From IMG/VR virus record IMGVR_UViG_3300042987_000147, positions 1 to 30,615 of that record: a stretch of 30,615 nucleotides of DNA, one strand, 5' to 3'. The notes under the pieces are model-generated. The model was not told the origin of the DNA, did no database searches, and saw only the letters and a program-made list of their open reading frames with translations. Positions 1-7,843 of the stretch are shown piece after piece; within the stretch, counting starts at the first letter, position 1; the number at the start of each line of letters is the position of its first letter. The position numbers and the translations under genes are program-made. The DNA comes from a virus.

Positions 1-2
1 CC

Positions 3-539
3 GTCATCGTGGTCAGACAAGGCCGCGACCTGGTGGCAATCCGTCGCTACCAAGGCGAAGACACGATGGCAACGGTGGGCCGCGTCATTGACGCCATCGA
101 AGAATTCCAACCCGCACTTGTAGTCCTCGACGAAGGGGGCTTGGGATACGGCATCCTTGACCGCCTAAAAGAGCAGCGGTATAAGGTCGTTCGGGGCGTG
201 AATTTTAGTTGGAAGTCGAAGACCCCGGCGATGTACGCCAACAAACGCGCTGAACTCTGGGGTTTGATGCGTGAATGGCTGCAAACGGCGTCTATCCCGC
301 AAGACCGACAACTGAAAGCCGACCTCACGGGGCCACATCAGAAACCGAATTCTTCGGGGTCGATCCAGTTGGAAGCCAAGAAAGACATGAAAGCGCGTGG
401 CCTCGCCTCACCGGATGCCGCTGACGCCTTGGCCTGTACGTTTGCGTACCCTGTGGCAAGCCGCGAATACCGCGAGAAACCCCGCCGCGTCACCTCTTAC
501 GAGGGCGGCACCATGCATAACTCTTGGTTGGGTGCTTAA
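3..539 (+). CDS. terL: Terminase large subunit, C-terminal nuclease part (5' truncated)
   Basis: The frame is open from base 3, so only the last ~179 residues are in the window; the ATPase domain lies outside. What remains looks like the RNase H-fold nuclease that cuts the DNA concatemer during packaging. A beta strand ends in VVLDEGGLGYGI, which supplies one acidic metal ligand (Asp ~41 counted from the GTG at base 9). SPDAADALACTF near the C-terminus supplies the later acidic residues (Asp ~136 and ~139), as usual for phage terminases. It lies upstream of the portal gene, the normal order. The GTG at base 9 is not the true start. Confidence in the family is high. Confidence 0.88.
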   Translation, partial: VIVVRQGRDLVAIRRYQGEDTMATVGRVIDAIEEFQPALVVLDEGGLGYGILDRLKEQRYKVVRGVNFSWKSKTPAMYANKRAELWGLMREWLQTASIPQDRQLKADLTGPHQKPNSSGSIQLEAKKDMKARGLASPDAADALACTFAYPVASREYREKPRRVTSYEGGTMHNSWLGA

Positions 540-567
540 TGCCGAGCGTTAGCGAGGTTTTTGGATA

Positions 568-828
568 ATGGCTCGCAAGTCTGTTAGTTTGTCGGTCGGT
601 CGCGGCGAAAAGCAGTCCGTAAAAGCGGGCGCTGGCTTGACGGCGAAAGGCCGAGCTAAATACAACCGTGCGACGGGCAGTAACCTCAAGGCTCCGGCGC
701 CAAACCCCAAAACTAAAGCGGATGCAGGACGCAAAAAATCGTTCTGCGCTCGCATGAAAGGCGTGGTTCGTAACGCTAAAGGCCCAGCCGAACGGGCCAA
801 AGCCTCACTAAAACGGTGGAAATGCTAA
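568..828 (+). CDS. Small basic phage protein (DUF6321-like)
   Basis: This is an 86-residue, Lys/Arg-rich protein with a conserved-looking core: GAGLTAKGRAKYNRATGSNLKAP in the first half, then KKSFCARMKGV and a C-terminal RAKASLKRWKC. I recall this pattern from proteins called DUF6321 that sit beside terminase genes in aquatic phages; the name is from memory. No enzyme motif is visible. GAGG lies about 10 nt before the ATG. The stop overlaps the next start by one base (TAATG), which suggests coupled translation. The charge and the place between terminase and portal allow nucleic-acid binding in packaging, but that is only a guess. Confidence 0.75.
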   Translation: MARKSVSLSVGRGEKQSVKAGAGLTAKGRAKYNRATGSNLKAPAPNPKTKADAGRKKSFCARMKGVVRNAKGPAERAKASLKRWKC

Positions 829-986
829 TGAGCAGTCATAAAAAGGGTTTGTACGACGCAATTCATGCTAAACGGCGTAGAATCGCTGCAGGCAGCGGCG
901 AAAAGATGCGAAAGGTAGGTGCCAAAGGCGCACCCACGGCTAAAGCGTTCCGTGAATCGGCCAAAACGGCCAAAAAGAGGAAGTAA
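828..986 (+). CDS. Tiny basic conserved phage protein, 52 aa
   Basis: The ORF begins with the ATG that shares one base with the upstream TAA and encodes 52 residues. It is very basic, with KRRRIAAGSGEKMRKVG and a C-terminal tail KTAKKRK. The GEKMRK..GAPTAKAF pattern is one I associate with small proteins beside terminase and portal genes in other phages. There is no cysteine, no membrane segment and no enzyme motif. The TAATG coupling, the continuous open frame and the next start three bases after its stop all support a real gene despite the short length. Function is unknown; nucleic-acid binding is possible. Confidence 0.7.
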   Translation: MSSHKKGLYDAIHAKRRRIAAGSGEKMRKVGAKGAPTAKAFRESAKTAKKRK

Positions 987-988
987 TC

Positions 989-1189
989 ATGGCTAAATAC
1001 GATTATGCGGGCGTAATGCCGGGGTCAGTCACCGTTGGCGACATGATCCAGAACACCCGTGCGCTGCAAAAGCCCTCGCGGATGCAGCGTCCTGCCATGA
1101 TGGCGCGTAAGCGGCCTATGCAACCGGACGCTGTCCGGACAACCGTGGACTTTCAGTCCACCCCGATGAAGACGCGGGGGATGCGCTGA
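989..1189 (+). CDS. Small hypothetical phage protein, 66 aa
   Basis: This encodes 66 residues rich in Met, Arg and Pro, with no recognisable domain. GAGGAAG, overlapping the end of the upstream gene, gives a good ribosome-binding site about 6 nt before the ATG. Its stop overlaps the next start (TGATG). It belongs to the run of four tiny genes between terminase and portal. The protein is probably largely unstructured ([19 protein letters not shown]). I do not recognise a function. Confidence 0.6.
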   Translation: MAKYDYAGVMPGSVTVGDMIQNTRALQKPSRMQRPAMMARKRPMQPDAVRTTVDFQSTPMKTRGMR

Positions 1190-1329
1190 TGCCGCTCGTT
1201 AGATCGGCCTCCAAAGGCGCATTTCGCAAGAACATCAAGGCGGAAGTGAAGGCAGGCAAGCCTGTGAAACAGGCCGTTGCCATTGCGTACTCCGTCAAGC
1301 GTAAGGCGCAAGGTAAAAAGCGCAAATAA
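1189..1329 (+). CDS. Tiny basic protein, 46 aa (DUF6496-like pattern)
   Basis: The ATG shares its A with the upstream TGA, and the ORF encodes 46 residues. The sequence has [19 protein letters not shown] followed by [18 protein letters not shown]. The pattern of a short basic helix, then GKP.KQAVAIA(Y/L)S, matches small basic proteins I know as DUF6496-like; that name is from memory and tentative. One base separates its stop from the portal ATG. Too small for an enzyme; the basic charge suggests contact with nucleic acid. Confidence 0.65.
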   Translation: MPLVRSASKGAFRKNIKAEVKAGKPVKQAVAIAYSVKRKAQGKKRK

Positions 1330-1330
1330 C

Positions 1331-3511
1331 ATGGCCCAAGACCCGACAGGCATGAAAGGGGCGGCGCAAGTCGCCAACTCCCCGCAGTCGCGTAAAACCC
1401 GCGATGCGGCAGACGTATTGGCGCGGATGCGCGACCGTCTGGAGCAGTCCCTGTCGGCGTATAGCGACTCGCGTGACAGCGAACTCGATGACCTGCGCTT
1501 TATGGCAGGCTCGCCTGATAACCGCTGGCAGTGGCCGCAAGAGGTCTTGGCGACCCGTGGCGCAGTGCAAGGGCAGACGATTAACGCTCGGCCTTGCCTC
1601 ACCATCAACAAACTCCCGCAGCACGTTCGTCAGGTCACGAACGATCAGCGCCAGAACCGCCCGGCGGGCAAGGTCATTCCGGTCGATGACCAAGCGGACA
1701 TTGAAGTCGCCGAAGTGTTCGACGGTATGGTTCGCCATATCGAATACATCTCAGATGCCGATGTCGCCTACGACACCGCCTGCGATAACCAGGTGACTTT
1801 TGGCGAAGGGTACGTCCGCATCCTCACCGAATACTGCGACGACGATACTTTTGACCAAGACATCCGTATCTGCCGTATCCGTAACAGTTTCAGCGTCTAC
1901 ATGGACCCGCACATTCAAGACCCGTGCGGCTCGGACGCTGAGTACTGCTTTATCACGGAAGATATGCCGAAGGATGAGTTTGAGCGGCTGTTCCCTAACG
2001 CCGAGCCGATCTCATCGATCAGCACTCGCGGCGTCGGCGATGAGCAACTCTCGCAGTGGATACGCGAAGATTCTGTACGGATCGCAGAGTATTTCTACGC
2101 TTATTACGACAGCGTAAAACTGCACCTTTATCCCGGTAACGTCACCGCTTACGGCGGCTCGCCCGAAGCCAAACAGATGGAAATGATGGGCCTTAAGCCC
2201 ATTCGCTCGCGTGATGTTGAAATCCGCCGCATCAAGTGGATGAAGACCAACGGCTACGAAATCCTTGAAGAGCAGGAGTGGCCGGGTAAGTGGATTCCGG
2301 TCGTGCGCGTGGTCGGCAACGAGTTTGAGGTCGATGGGCGCCTTTACATTTCGGGCTTGGTGCGTAACGCCAAAGATGCCCAGCGGATGTACAACTACTG
2401 GGTGAGCCAAGAAGCAGAGATGCTTGCGCTCGCCCCGAAAGCCCCGTTTATTGGCTACGGCGGTCAGTTTGAAGGCTACGAACACCAGTGGAAAACGGCC
2501 AATACGAGCAACTGGCCATACCTTGAGGTCAACCCCGATGTGACCGACGCGCAGGGCGGCGTATTGCCGCTTCCGCAGCGTGCGGCACCGCCTTTGCCGC
2601 AGACTGGCTTGATTCAGGCCAAAATGGGCGCGTCTGACGATATTAAGGCGACGACCGGACAATACGATTCGAGCTTGGGCGCGACCTCTAACGAGCGCTC
2701 TGGCCGAGCCATCTTGGCGCGTGAACGGCAAGGCGACACAGGCACCTACCATTACGTTGATAACCTGGCTCGCGCCATTCGCTATGTGACGCGCCAACTT
2801 GTTGACCTGATCCCGAAAATTTACGACACGCAGCGCATTGCTCGCATCATCGGCATGGACGGTAAGACTGACACCGTGAAGATTGACCCGATGCAGCCTG
2901 AACCTGTCCGCAAGATCGTGGATGAGGCGGGTATTGTCATTCAGAAAATCTACAACCCGTCCGTGGGTAAGTACGACGTTGCGGTCACAACTGGCCCCTC
3001 GTACTACACCAAGCGCCAAGAGGCGATGGCGGCGATGGGTGAGATTCTGCAGGCCAACCCGCAGTTGTGGGCCGTGGCCGGTGACTTGTTCGTCAAGAAC
3101 ATGGACTGGCCGGGCGCACAGGAAATTGCCGAGCGGCTCGCCAAGACGATTGATCCGAAGTTGCTTGAAGCCTCTGATGAGTCGCCTGCGCTACAGGCCG
3201 CGCAGCAGCAGATTCAAGCAATGGGCGCGGAGATGGAGCAGATGTTCAATATGCTCCAGAACGTACAGAACTCTATGGAAGCCCGCGAAGTGCAGGTCAA
3301 GGAGTTTGAGGCGCAGGTCAAGGCGTACCAGGCGGAGACGGATCGCATTAAGGCCGTTGAGACGGGCTTGAATGAACAGCAAGTTCAGGACATTATCGCA
3401 GGCACATTGGCAGGCATGATGTCAAGCAATGACCTCGTTGCGCCGATGGTTCCACGTGAAACCCCCATGATGACCGAGGAAATGCCCATGCAGGGCGGAG
3501 AGTTGCAATGA
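1331..3511 (+). CDS. Portal protein, P22 gp1-like
   Basis: This forms the dodecameric DNA portal at one capsid vertex. The start is taken as the ATG at 1331, just after the upstream stop, because an earlier in-frame ATG at 1277 lies inside that gene. The length of 726 aa is close to P22 gp1 (725 aa). Family-type segments near the N-terminus include RPCLTINKLPQHVRQVTNDQRQ, followed by a VFDGMVRHIEY...AYDTACDNQVTFGEGYVRI stretch and SVYMDPHIQDPCGSDAEYCF. The C-terminal ~100 residues are Gln/Glu/Met-rich and likely coiled-coil, like the portal barrel. The stop overlaps the next start by ATGA. The fold assignment is firm. Confidence 0.92.
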   Translation: MAQDPTGMKGAAQVANSPQSRKTRDAADVLARMRDRLEQSLSAYSDSRDSELDDLRFMAGSPDNRWQWPQEVLATRGAVQGQTINARPCLTINKLPQHVRQVTNDQRQNRPAGKVIPVDDQADIEVAEVFDGMVRHIEYISDADVAYDTACDNQVTFGEGYVRILTEYCDDDTFDQDIRICRIRNSFSVYMDPHIQDPCGSDAEYCFITEDMPKDEFERLFPNAEPISSISTRGVGDEQLSQWIREDSVRIAEYFYAYYDSVKLHLYPGNVTAYGGSPEAKQMEMMGLKPIRSRDVEIRRIKWMKTNGYEILEEQEWPGKWIPVVRVVGNEFEVDGRLYISGLVRNAKDAQRMYNYWVSQEAEMLALAPKAPFIGYGGQFEGYEHQWKTANTSNWPYLEVNPDVTDAQGGVLPLPQRAAPPLPQTGLIQAKMGASDDIKATTGQYDSSLGATSNERSGRAILARERQGDTGTYHYVDNLARAIRYVTRQLVDLIPKIYDTQRIARIIGMDGKTDTVKIDPMQPEPVRKIVDEAGIVIQKIYNPSVGKYDVAVTTGPSYYTKRQEAMAAMGEILQANPQLWAVAGDLFVKNMDWPGAQEIAERLAKTIDPKLLEASDESPALQAAQQQIQAMGAEMEQMFNMLQNVQNSMEAREVQVKEFEAQVKAYQAETDRIKAVETGLNEQQVQDIIAGTLAGMMSSNDLVAPMVPRETPMMTEEMPMQGGELQ

Positions 3512-3870
3512 AGGCGGCAGACTTTGTAGGCCATCTGTTTCTAGCGCGGGATGTCGCTCACAGCGTGCATCTGAATACGCGCTCGTATGCCAAACACAAG
3601 GCGCTGCAAGAGTTTTACGAAGGCGTCGTAGGCTTGGCCGACGACTTTGCCGAAGCCTATCAGGGCCGTCATGGTTTGATTGGCCCGATCTCGCTGCAGA
3701 CGGCCAAGAAGAACACCAACATCATCGAGTTCATTCAGGACTCGCTTGATGAAGTTGAAGCAAGCCGCTACAAGGTTTGCGAAGAGAAAGACACCGCAAT
3801 CCAAAACATTATCGATGAGATTGTGGGACTGTATCTTTCGACCCTTTACAAGCTCAAATTCCTCGCGTGA
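3508..3870 (+). CDS. Small helical phage protein (DUF5856-like)
   Basis: This encodes 120 residues, nearly all predicted helix: ADFVGHLFLARDVAHSVHLN, then KALQEFYEGVVGLADDFAEAY and a long C-terminal helix with ATAIQ...IVGLYLSTLYKL-type spacing. Histidines and acidic residues recur along the helices, so a four-helix ferritin-like bundle is possible. I recall similar proteins labelled DUF5856 near portal genes of aquatic phages. GGAGAG lies within the portal C-terminus, ahead of an ATGA overlap, so it is translationally coupled to the portal. Role unknown; metal binding is only a thought. Confidence 0.7.
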   Translation: MKAADFVGHLFLARDVAHSVHLNTRSYAKHKALQEFYEGVVGLADDFAEAYQGRHGLIGPISLQTAKKNTNIIEFIQDSLDEVEASRYKVCEEKDTAIQNIIDEIVGLYLSTLYKLKFLA

Positions 3871-3879
3871 GGTTAGACC

Positions 3880-4176
3880 ATGCAACTTCTGAATCCCCTT
3901 GACGCATATCCGGCCTTTACGGCCTCTTACACGGGCACGGCAGGTGTGACCTCCGCGTGGGCACCCGGCCCCGAGGGCGTCGTGGTGTGGTCTACGACCG
4001 CCGCGTACATCAAGGTCGGCGAAGGTGTGACCGCGACGACTGCGGACACCCCGATTCCCGCCAACACCCCGATCCCGTTCATCGTGCCGAGCGGCACGGG
4101 CGCTCCGTGGCGGGTGTCGGCTATTCAAGTGGCCTCTGGCGGCTCGGTGTATGCCAAGCCGATTAACCAAAACTGA
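3880..4176 (+). CDS. Small probable virion protein, 98 aa
   Basis: The protein is rich in Thr, Ala, Gly and Pro, with short alternating hydrophobic stretches (GVVVWSTTAAYIKVGEGV, PFIVPSGTGAPWRVSAIQV) that read as a small beta barrel or sandwich. There is no Cys and little charge, as in many capsid decoration or tail-surface proteins. It is the first gene of the accessory virion cassette after the portal, and its TGA overlaps the next ATG. I do not recognise a named family. A structural role is inferred from composition and place. Confidence 0.6.
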   Translation: MQLLNPLDAYPAFTASYTGTAGVTSAWAPGPEGVVVWSTTAAYIKVGEGVTATTADTPIPANTPIPFIVPSGTGAPWRVSAIQVASGGSVYAKPINQN

Positions 4177-4343
4177 TGCCTTTTTACGGCGTACCCATCA
4201 ACAATGGCATAGCCGTCGGGCTAGGGTCATCTATTGCGTTAGGGGTGCCGCCGTCGTCTCCTCCTGCAGGAGCGTCCTATCTTTTGCTTGAAGACGACTC
4301 GTTTGTGCTGCTCGAAGACGACAGCAAAATCGAACTGGAGTAA
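4176..4343 (+). CDS. Short protein with repeated LLEDD motif, 55 aa
   Basis: The ORF starts in the TGATG overlap and encodes 55 residues. The N-terminal half is Gly/hydrophobic (GVPINNGIAVGLGSSIALGV). The C-terminal half repeats an acidic unit: YLLLEDDSFVLLEDDSKIELE. Similar YLLLEDG-type repeats occur in small phage tail-associated proteins, as far as I recall. Its last codons contain the GGAG that serves as ribosome-binding site for the following fibre gene. The tight junctions on both sides support a real gene. Function is unknown; a small virion or linker protein is likely. Confidence 0.55.
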   Translation: MPFYGVPINNGIAVGLGSSIALGVPPSSPPAGASYLLLEDDSFVLLEDDSKIELE

Positions 4344-4346
4344 ATC

Positions 4347-5135
4347 ATGGCCGACACAAAGATCAGCGCATTAAGTTCTGGCGCTCCAGCGCAAGCGGGC
4401 GACGAGTACGTTATTGCCCGAAGCGGGTCTAACTTTAAGTTGACCGGCACTAACCTGCTCGGCCTAGTAACCGGCACGGCAAACACCTTTACCGCCGCGC
4501 AGACGTTCCGCGCTGCAAATGCGGTGCGCTCTGAAGTGGCTGCCACACAAGATGCCGTGGTGGTCGCAGGTCGCGCTGGCGGCACAAACTCGTATGCCGT
4601 CACGCTGACCCCGGCTACGCTGTCGTCCAACACGACGCTGACTTTGCCGAACGTGACCAGCACGGTTGCCGTGTTGGGCGCCGCGCAGACGTTTACTGCC
4701 GCCCAGACCTTTGCGTCGGGCGATGTCAAGATGACCGGCTCCTCGTCCGGCACCATCACCTTTGCGGTTCCTGCTGCGGCTGGCACCAATACGGTGACGT
4801 TCCCGGCAGAGACGATGACGGTTGGTTTCCGCAACATTCCTGCGGTCGGCACCAAGACGGGTAGTTATTCGCTCGCCACCGGCGATGTCGGCAAGTATGT
4901 GCAGGTTGGCACTGGCGGCAGTATCACGATCCCCGATGCGACCTTTGCGGAAGGCGATGTCATCTCGATCTTCAACAACACCACGGGCGCTATCACCATC
5001 ACCTGCACGATCACGACTGCCTATATTGCTGGCACCGATGCAGACAAAGCGACCGTTTCTCTAGCAACGCGAGGTGTGGCGACCATTTTGTTCATTAGCA
5101 GTACGGTCTGCGTGATCTCCGGCAACGTGAGTTAA
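4347..5135 (+). CDS. Tail fibre-like protein with KISxL N-terminal adaptor
   Basis: This encodes 262 residues. It begins DTKISALSSGAPAQAGDEYV, a start shared by many phage fibre proteins and resembling the first 35 residues of the large fibre at 9449. The middle carries a short repeat AAQTFTAAQTF and an AATQDAVVVAGRAGGTNSYAVTL segment typical of thin beta-rich shafts. The last ~90 residues (GSYSLATGDVGKYVQV...TLF/ISSTVCVISGNVS-like end) resemble a compact beta tip. A ribosome-binding site GGAG lies ~8 nt upstream, inside the previous gene. It probably attaches to the virion through its N-terminus. Confidence 0.75.
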   Translation: MADTKISALSSGAPAQAGDEYVIARSGSNFKLTGTNLLGLVTGTANTFTAAQTFRAANAVRSEVAATQDAVVVAGRAGGTNSYAVTLTPATLSSNTTLTLPNVTSTVAVLGAAQTFTAAQTFASGDVKMTGSSSGTITFAVPAAAGTNTVTFPAETMTVGFRNIPAVGTKTGSYSLATGDVGKYVQVGTGGSITIPDATFAEGDVISIFNNTTGAITITCTITTAYIAGTDADKATVSLATRGVATILFISSTVCVISGNVS

Positions 5136-5138
5136 GCC

Positions 5139-7598
5139 ATGTCAGGCATTATGAGTCTGCTGCTGGGCCAAGTCGTCAGCGCAGCGGCATACACAGAATA
5201 CAAAATTTTCACCGCATCCGGTAACTGGACTTGTCCGACCGGCGTGACGGAGGTGGAATACCTTGTCGTCGCGGGTGGTGGTGGTGGTGGCGGTGTTTCT
5301 GGCGCAGGTGGCGGGGCTGGTGGCTTTCGCACAGGCACAGGGTTTTCTGTTACTGCCGGAACAAATTACAGCATTACGGTCGGTGGCGGCGGCGCTGGAT
5401 CATCGCTCAACACCCGAGGCGTAAGCGGTAGCGATTCGGTATTCAGTACCATCACCAGCACCGGCGGTGGTGGCGGCGCATCAAGCAATACAGCGCCAAA
5501 CTCAACCGGAGCAAATGGCGGTTCTGGTGGCGGCGGCGCATACACATATTCAGCGCCAAACTTTACTTCTGCCCCCGGCGGTTCTGGAAATACTCCGTCG
5601 GTCAGCCCTTCGCAGGGATCAAACGGAGGCGCGGGTTCTGCATCTGGCCCGAACTATGGCGCTGGCGGCGGCGGTGGTGCATCGGCTACTGGCAGCGGCG
5701 GCACATCCACGGCAGGTGGTAATGGCGGCGACGGCACGGCCTCAAGCATTTCTGGCGCATCTGCAACATACGCGGGCGGCGGCGGCGGCGCAGGACAAGG
5801 CGGCGGCACGGGCGGCAATGGGGGCGCAGGCGGTGGCGGCGCAGGCCAACCTATTGCCGACGGCACGGCTGGCACGGTCAATACCGGCGGCGGTGGTGGC
5901 GGTGGCGGTCAAACTGCGGCTCCGGGCTTCGTAAACAAAACGGGCGGCGCAGGCGGCTCCGGCATCGTCATCCTTAAGTACACCGTACCCGTGCAGTCTG
6001 TCGTCGCCACGTTCACATCAAGCGGCACATGGACTGCTCCGAGCGGTGTCACCGAGGTTGAGTACCTTGTGGTGGGCGGTGGCGCGGGTGGTGGCGGTGG
6101 CAGCGGTGGTGGTGGCGGTGCTGGTGGATTCCGTACTGGCACGGGATTATCTGTTACGGCAGGAACTGACTACACCGTAACGGTTGGCGGTGGTGGCACC
6201 GCTGGCGGCGTAAATGGGTACGGCGGCAACGGCAATAATTCCGTTTTTAGCACTATCACCAGCACAGGTGGCGGTGGTGGAGCAACTTATGTTGGGGTGC
6301 CGGGCAACGCCAACGGCAACAATGGCGGTTCTGGTGGCGGCGGTTCATATCAATTTACGCCGGGGCCGGGTGCGCCGTATTCCGATAGCACAGGCGGCAG
6401 CGGCAATACTCCAAGCGTTGCGCCGTCTCAAGGCAATAATGGCGGCGCTGGCAAAGGGGCCGTGCCTAACTTTGGCGCTGGTGGCGGTGGCGGCGCGTCG
6501 GCTGTAGGTGCTGCCGGAACGACTACTACAGGCGGCAACGGCGGCAACGGTACGGCTTCATCCATTTCTGGCGCATCTGCAACCTACGCAGGCGGTGGTG
6601 GTGGCGGCACAACATTCGGTGGCACAGCAGGCACTGGCGGCTCTGGCGGTGGAGCAAATGGCTCAACCAGCAACACAGCTCCATCTGCTGCTACGGCTAA
6701 TACTGGTGGTGGCGGTGGTGGTGGTGCTTACGCATCTGCCCCCGGTGGTGCTGGTTCCGCAGGCGGCTCCGGCATCGTCATCCTGAAATACAACATCGGC
6801 TCTGCCACGATCTTCACCTTCAAGTCCTCGCAGAAGTGGACTGCCCCTGCTGGCGCGGTGAGCGTTGACTATTTGGTGGTGGCCGGTGGCGGTGGGGGTG
6901 GTGCCGGTATCGGCGGTGGCGGCGGTGCAGGCGGTATGCGTACCGGAACGGCGCTGTCTATCACGGCAGGTAGCGAATACACCATAACGGTTGGAGCGGG
7001 CGGTAGTGGCGCTACATCGGAAGGAACCAAAGGCAGCGACGGGTCTAATTCAGTATTTAGCACGATAACCTCTACTGGCGGTGGCGGCGGTGGCGGCACA
7101 ACAGGTGTCTCTAGCGCAAACGCAACGGGTCGTACGGGCGGCTCCGGTGGCGGTAACTCTCACCAAGGCAACGGTGCTGGCGGAGCCGGGAACACCCCAT
7201 CTACATCTCCTTCGCAAGGCAACAATGGCGGCTCGGGATTGGCGGCAGGAACGCCTTACGGTGCCGCAGGTGGCGGCGGTGGCGCATCTGCAGTTGGAAG
7301 CAATGCCGCAAGCACCAATGCAGGCGGCGGTGGTAACGGCACAGCCTCATCTATTTCCGGCGGTAGCGTCACTTATGCTGGCGGTGGTGGCGGTTCGGTC
7401 GGCGGTAGCGGGTTTGGCTCCGTAGGTAGCGGAGGCACAGGCGGTGGCGGTGCTGGTGGCCCATCAGGCGGTGCGGGCGTTGCGGGAGGAACTAATCTTG
7501 GCGGCGGTGGCGGTGGTGGATTTGGTTATGCCCCAAGCGTCACAAACGGCGGTGCAGGCGGCTCCGGCATCGTAATTCTAAAGGTCAACTTCACATGA
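5139..7598 (+). CDS. Giant glycine-rich virion protein with three tandem modules
   Basis: This 819-aa protein is about one third or more glycine. It consists of three copies of one ~268-270 residue module. Each opens with a beta strand (VTEVEYLVVAGG at residue 36, again at 304, AVSVDYLVVAGG at 574), then GGAGG(F/M)RTGT, SVFSTITSTGGGGG, (G)NTPS.SPSQG.NGG, SSISG.S.TYAGGGGG, and closes with GGSGIVILK. Such Gly-rich domains occur in phage fibres and adhesins; in the gp38 adhesin of phage S16 comparable stretches form polyglycine-II helices. I infer a receptor-binding or surface adhesin. The start follows the upstream stop by three bases; the stop overlaps the next ATG. Confidence 0.8.
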   Translation: MSGIMSLLLGQVVSAAAYTEYKIFTASGNWTCPTGVTEVEYLVVAGGGGGGGVSGAGGGAGGFRTGTGFSVTAGTNYSITVGGGGAGSSLNTRGVSGSDSVFSTITSTGGGGGASSNTAPNSTGANGGSGGGGAYTYSAPNFTSAPGGSGNTPSVSPSQGSNGGAGSASGPNYGAGGGGGASATGSGGTSTAGGNGGDGTASSISGASATYAGGGGGAGQGGGTGGNGGAGGGGAGQPIADGTAGTVNTGGGGGGGGQTAAPGFVNKTGGAGGSGIVILKYTVPVQSVVATFTSSGTWTAPSGVTEVEYLVVGGGAGGGGGSGGGGGAGGFRTGTGLSVTAGTDYTVTVGGGGTAGGVNGYGGNGNNSVFSTITSTGGGGGATYVGVPGNANGNNGGSGGGGSYQFTPGPGAPYSDSTGGSGNTPSVAPSQGNNGGAGKGAVPNFGAGGGGGASAVGAAGTTTTGGNGGNGTASSISGASATYAGGGGGGTTFGGTAGTGGSGGGANGSTSNTAPSAATANTGGGGGGGAYASAPGGAGSAGGSGIVILKYNIGSATIFTFKSSQKWTAPAGAVSVDYLVVAGGGGGGAGIGGGGGAGGMRTGTALSITAGSEYTITVGAGGSGATSEGTKGSDGSNSVFSTITSTGGGGGGGTTGVSSANATGRTGGSGGGNSHQGNGAGGAGNTPSTSPSQGNNGGSGLAAGTPYGAAGGGGGASAVGSNAASTNAGGGGNGTASSISGGSVTYAGGGGGSVGGSGFGSVGSGGTGGGGAGGPSGGAGVAGGTNLGGGGGGGFGYAPSVTNGGAGGSGIVILKVNFT
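5187..7593 (+). repeat. Three in-frame DNA repeats of ~804-810 bp inside the glycine-rich gene
   Basis: The same codon in the VEYLVV motif lies at 5244, 6048 and 6858, giving periods of 804 and 810 bp. Copies run roughly 5187-5987, 5988-6791 and 6792-7593. The 3' end of each (GGCGGCTCCGGCATCGT) is identical or nearly so at the DNA level, around 5952, 6765 and 7558. The middles have drifted. This pattern fits duplication followed by divergence and offers sites for homologous recombination. Confidence 0.8.
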
Positions 7599-7843
7599 AG
7601 ACATATCAGTTAATGGGCATAGATACCGCGATGCATCTCTTGCGGCCCGGTGCAAGGTGGGAAATCAGCAATACTGAAATCACGCGCTGGGAAGACCCGA
7701 GGCCGAAACCCAGTTGGGACGAGATTATGTTTACGATTGAAAAGATCAAGGAACTTGAGGACGCGGTGCCGACGATCTTGCTGCCTGAGCAGGCAAAGGC
7801 GTTTGAGGATTACGTCGCGCAACTTGAACAGGCGGTCGCGTGA
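7595..7843 (+). CDS. Small tail-associated protein (XkdW-like pattern), 82 aa
   Basis: The N-terminal half has MGIDTAMHLLRPGARWEISN followed by Trp and Pro residues (TEITRWEDPRPKPSWDEI). The second half is a helix with heptad-like spacing. A short beta part with a HLLRPGA pattern, then PTW/PSWDEI and a helix, recurs in proteins encoded after phage tail-fibre genes, and some are called XkdW-like; I hold that name loosely. It overlaps the glycine-rich gene by ATGA and the oxygenase by GTGA, so all three are probably co-translated. It may act as a small chaperone or cap for the fibre. Confidence 0.55.
   Translation: MKTYQLMGIDTAMHLLRPGARWEISNTEITRWEDPRPKPSWDEIMFTIEKIKELEDAVPTILLPEQAKAFEDYVAQLEQAVA

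Noticed and set aside
2012-3019. 335-aa minus-strand ORF opposite the portal gene
   Set aside because: Antisense shadow of a G/C-rich coding sequence; the portal frame has clear family motifs and no minus-strand start signal is seen.
5654-5881. Proline-rich minus-strand ORFs in the glycine-rich gene
   Set aside because: They are the complement of Gly codons (GGN gives NCC) and follow the repeats exactly.
5139-7598. Diversity-generating retroelement target
   Set aside because: No reverse transcriptase or template repeat is visible, and the copies differ by ordinary drift, not by adenine-directed changes.
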